From Oscillatoria sp. CS-180 (GTDB taxonomy: Bacteria; Cyanobacteriota; Cyanobacteriia; Phormidesmidales; Phormidesmidaceae), in NCBI RefSeq assembly GCF_028330965.1, contig NZ_JAQMUB010000044.1:1-64000 (forward strand): 64,000 nt of DNA, read 5' to 3'. A model generated the notes under the pieces. It was not told where the DNA came from and did not search any database. It worked only from the letters and a program-made list of their open reading frames with translations. Shown piece after piece: positions 61,318-64,000 of this stretch (position 1 is its first letter; every line of letters begins with the position of its first letter). A program made the position numbers and the translations under genes.

Positions 61318-63048
61318 CTACGATGATGGGACGAGAGGACAAACAAAAGTCGTATCGGTTTCGTCATTGGGAAGCACGATCGCCTGCTGTTGAGCTTCTA
61401 AAAGTTGCAGATATTCCTGCCGTGCTTGCAGGTTATTGGGATCGAGATTGAGGAGTACGCCAAAGACCTGAAAAGCGGCTTGAGGACATCCTGCGCGTTT
61501 GAGGGTAATGCCCTGCCCCATCAGGACATCAGGACGATTGGGTTGCAACCGAGCTGCTTGCTGATAAGCCTCCCAAGCGCTAACCTCATCGTTATTGGCT
61601 AAATGGGCCAATGCCAAGGTGTACCAAGCGTCTGTCTCATTAGGATACTGCTGGGTAGCGGTAGTTGCTGCCAGGATGGCATCCACAAATCGACCATCGG
61701 CTAGCTGTGTCGTCGCTAAGTTAATCCATAGATCAGCCAGAAAATGATTGCTGACTAATAAGCCGCTATCGCCCAGATAGTCCTGACCCAGTTGCTGCAA
61801 GGCGATCGCCTGGGAATAGGCAGAAGCGGCCTGTTGATAAAGCCCTAGATCATACAAGATGCGCCCGCGATTGAACGCCATCAACACCTGACGGCGACGC
61901 TCAAACACAAACGGTTCTACAAGGCGAGTTTCACCCTGGGCATCAATGGCTCGCAAGGCGTCCTCCGGTTGTCCTAAATACCAAAGGCTGACGGCTCGAT
62001 TGTTCCAGCCACTGAGATAGTCTTCATTCAAGGCGATGGCGCGATCAGCAGCGGCTAGGGCAGCTTCATATTCTCCTAAACCGACCTGCGCTACGCTGAT
62101 TTGACTCCAGCCATAAGCGGGGCCAAGGGTATCCCAGCGAGCATCGCCTTGAAGAGCCGCTTCACAAGCCGCGATCGCCCCTTCAAAGTTGTCGAGTTCA
62201 TTCAGGACAGCACACTGATGGGCCAGCGCTAGGGTACTGTCTGGCCGCAGCGCGATCGCCTGCTCATAAGAGGTTAGCGCTTGATGGTATCGCCCTAGTT
62301 GTTCCAGCACTAGGCCCTGACGATACCAAAGCCTAAAGTTTTGGGGATCGTCAACCAAAGCCTGATCGTAGGCACTAGCCGCTTTGACTAAAGGACAGCC
62401 ACTGCCGTGGTCCAACGCTTCTTTCAAAATGCAGAGTTCAGCCTCTAAACGCGGATCGCTAGGAGCAAAGACCTGTGCTCGTGAAAAAGCATTAAAAGCC
62501 CTTTGCCTCAGCCCCAGTTCCAATAAAGCAACTCCCTTGTGATACCAAGCAGCCAGAGGAGAACTATCGCCCCAGTCATTATCAAGCTCGATGGCATGCT
62601 GACACGTGTTAATGGCGGCTTCAAATTGGTCCAGGTAGACCAATGTGACACACTGATGGGTCAGAGCCGGAGAGCTTTCCGGGCGCAGCGCTGTCACGTA
62701 TTGATGGGACGCCAGAGCTTCCACATACAGACCCAGATGAAACTGGGCGGTGCCCCGAGCAGTCCACAAATCAATATTCTCAGCATCGGGCTGTAGGCTA
62801 ATAGCGCGATCGCAGCTAGCCAGTGCCGTTTCATAGTCCTCAGCAGCCTGCGACAGGAGACACTGCTCTGCCCAAAAGTCAAAATCATCGTAGTCAAACT
62901 CCGCAGCTTGAGCCCATTCAGCTTGAGATAATCGTGCCGCAGTCGAGGACACTGAAGCACCACTAGCCGCGCGAGTGGTCGAACTGAAGTTGCCGATGGA
63001 TAACCAAAAACATCCGGCGATCGCCCATTCCAATCCTGAAAGTTTCAT
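61318..63048 (-). CDS. Exported TPR-repeat protein
   Basis: ATG 63048 (MKLSGLEWAIAGCFWLSIGN) is chosen rather than TTG 63063 because it opens a signal peptide. The product of about 576 residues is mostly tetratricopeptide repeats, at least eight, with units such as YETALASCDRAISLQPDAEN, YHQALTSYEQAIALRPDST and YEAALAAADRAIALNEDYLS. TPR proteins are scaffolds for protein contacts; an exported one could act in the periplasm or thylakoid lumen. It is divergent from the DUF4255 gene. A specific role in the injection system is possible but not shown. Confidence 0.8.
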   Translation of the reverse strand: MKLSGLEWAIAGCFWLSIGNFSSTTRAASGASVSSTAARLSQAEWAQAAEFDYDDFDFWAEQCLLSQAAEDYETALASCDRAISLQPDAENIDLWTARGTAQFHLGLYVEALASHQYVTALRPESSPALTHQCVTLVYLDQFEAAINTCQHAIELDNDWGDSSPLAAWYHKGVALLELGLRQRAFNAFSRAQVFAPSDPRLEAELCILKEALDHGSGCPLVKAASAYDQALVDDPQNFRLWYRQGLVLEQLGRYHQALTSYEQAIALRPDSTLALAHQCAVLNELDNFEGAIAACEAALQGDARWDTLGPAYGWSQISVAQVGLGEYEAALAAADRAIALNEDYLSGWNNRAVSLWYLGQPEDALRAIDAQGETRLVEPFVFERRRQVLMAFNRGRILYDLGLYQQAASAYSQAIALQQLGQDYLGDSGLLVSNHFLADLWINLATTQLADGRFVDAILAATTATQQYPNETDAWYTLALAHLANNDEVSAWEAYQQAARLQPNRPDVLMGQGITLKRAGCPQAAFQVFGVLLNLDPNNLQARQEYLQLLEAQQQAIVLPNDETDTTFVCPLVPSS

Positions 63049-63091
63049 GAACGGGTTAGTCAATTCTACAGCGTCATACTAGGCGACTCAG

Positions 63092-63109
63092 CCCCTTTCA
63101 GGAAAGGGG
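63092..63109. other. Perfect short inverted repeat
   Basis: CCCCTTTC, two bases, then GAAAGGGG: an exact eight-base palindrome arm pair, 44 bases upstream of the TPR start codon. It might be an operator or a 5'-leader hairpin. TTT but no long T-run follows on the plus strand, so it is not a typical terminator. Confidence 0.45.
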
Positions 63110-63329
63110 TTTGGGCAAATTTGAATTTATGTATGTGCTGTGAGAAAAGTTGTTTTCAGCCTCGTGTAACTGGTGAAGGTATCTTCCAAAAACTGGATAA
63201 AACCTTAGCAAAGGGTCTTCGGCTAGTGTCTCAATCTAGCGGGGACTGGCCAAGAACGAGAAAATTTCGATTAGGTCTGATTTCTGAATTCTGACCCAGA
63301 TTCCACAACGTTGGTTTTTGAGCAGCGCT

Positions 63330-64000
63330 ATGAGCAACCACCTTGCGATCGCAACCGTAACAGCAGCCTTAAAGAAAATGCTGCAAGAAGGGATTAGTCA
63401 AGATATTCCCGGTGCTCAGGTCACCACAGTGCGCCCCGATGCCGCAAGTAGCAGCGTTTCAGGGGCTTGCATCAACTTGTTCATGTACCATGCCATGCCT
63501 AATGCAGCTTGGCGTAATGCTGATCTCCGGACTCGCCGCCCCAAAGGAGAACTTGTCAAACATGGACAGGCCAGCCTAGATCTGTATTACCTGCTGACGT
63601 TTTACGGCAATGAGCAACGGTTAGAACCGCAGCGACTCATGGGCAGTGCAGTGCAAACGCTGGTTGATCGCCCTCAGCTCACTCAACCCATCATTCAAGA
63701 AACAGTAGATAGTACAGCGGACTTGATTGACTCTACCTTGGGTGAGCAAATGCAGCTCGTCCGCTTTTTTCCAGCTGAAATTACAACAGAAGAACTATCT
63801 CGCATCTGGTCAGTATTCTTTCAGATTCCCTACGCCTTGTCCTTTGCCTATCAGGGTACCGCTGTCATCATTCAGGGGCGCAAACCAGGGCGATCAGCTC
63901 TGCCCGTCCGCAGTCGTCGCTTCTATGCCACCCCACAGCGTCCCGTTATCGAAAAAATCACCACGTCTGGTGAACTTAATGAACCCATCACGCTGGATAG
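63330..64000 (+). CDS. Pvc16/DUF4255 family CIS protein, partial
   Basis: From ATG 63330 the frame is open to the window edge (about 223 residues). The start MSNHLAIATVTAALKKMLQE, the following segment SSSVSGACINLFMYHAMPNA, and LDLYYLLTFYGNEQRLEPQR identify the DUF4255 N-terminal domain of Pvc16/Afp16-type proteins, which terminate tube and sheath at the distal end. It is the first gene of a new rightward block, so further CIS genes (ATPase, tape measure) may lie beyond the edge. The 3' end is missing. Confidence 0.9.
   Translation, partial: MSNHLAIATVTAALKKMLQEGISQDIPGAQVTTVRPDAASSSVSGACINLFMYHAMPNAAWRNADLRTRRPKGELVKHGQASLDLYYLLTFYGNEQRLEPQRLMGSAVQTLVDRPQLTQPIIQETVDSTADLIDSTLGEQMQLVRFFPAEITTEELSRIWSVFFQIPYALSFAYQGTAVIIQGRKPGRSALPVRSRRFYATPQRPVIEKITTSGELNEPITLD

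Noticed and set aside
1-64000. tRNA or rRNA genes
   Set aside because: I saw no cloverleaf with a CCA or TTC-A-A-type arm in any intergenic gap, though I could not run a covariance search.

Overview
The window reads as cyanobacterial DNA. The HIP1 octamer GCGATCGC and close variants recur inside and between genes throughout, and many products belong to families typical of cyanobacteria: DUF1822, pentapeptide-CHAT proteins, Uma2 endonucleases, an RppAB-like two-component pair and the TIGR02587/TIGR02588 pair. Heptamer short tandem repeats occur between genes, as is usual in filamentous and pseudanabaenalean cyanobacteria. I cannot name the species, or say whether this is chromosome or a large plasmid; a stand-alone type IA topoisomerase beside poorly conserved genes at the left edge would fit a plasmid or genomic island.

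Left part (1-5.7 kb): mosaic accessory DNA with a gene start cut by the window edge, two overlapping uncharacterised genes, a type IA topoisomerase, a Uma2 nuclease and several decayed small ORFs. Positions 5.6-14.3 kb hold what looks like one envelope-stress or metal-response unit: a small secreted proline-rich protein, an FHA protein, a secreted YHYH-domain protein, a MacA/MacB-type tripartite efflux set (adaptor, permease, ATPase), and on the opposite strand a histidine kinase and OmpR-type regulator. The promoter region of the small secreted gene is duplicated upstream of the regulator, with a perfect TTACA-N4-TGTAA palindrome in both copies, so the regulator probably controls both ends of the unit. 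After it come a TIGR02588/TIGR02587 membrane pair and a manganese catalase.

Positions 17.1-25.7 kb are a minus-strand cell-surface sugar cluster. It contains GmhA (fused to a GT4 glycosyltransferase), HldE and GmhB, so the whole route from sedoheptulose-7-phosphate to an activated heptose is present, plus two GT9 enzymes, a second GT4-like enzyme, a short companion protein and an SDR oxidoreductase. A decayed copy of the end of one GT9 gene lies on the far side of the catalase. A PucR/CdaR-type regulator and a transposase remnant mark the boundary with the next block.

Positions 27.9-64 kb are a large contractile injection system (CIS) locus of the extracellular/thylakoid-anchored type. The plus-strand core (41.6-57.3 kb) encodes sheath, two adjacent tube proteins and a third tube-like protein, an Afp7-like tube/LysM-region protein, a VgrG-like spike, a PAAR tip, a gp25-like wedge, a baseplate J-type protein and a tail protein I. 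A Pvc16/DUF4255 protein begins at 63.3 kb and runs off the right edge. The AAA+ ATPase and tape measure are not in view. Around the core are membrane proteins that could anchor or sense (a WD40 protein, a large NEW3-like protein, a pseudokinase joined to a phosphate-binding-protein-like domain), a sigma-like factor with DUF1822, a TIR-domain protein, and two paralogous pentapeptide-transmembrane-CHAT proteases on either side of the core. Linking injection machinery to CHAT/TIR death-type effectors is the most interesting hypothesis here; it is inference from gene neighbourhood.
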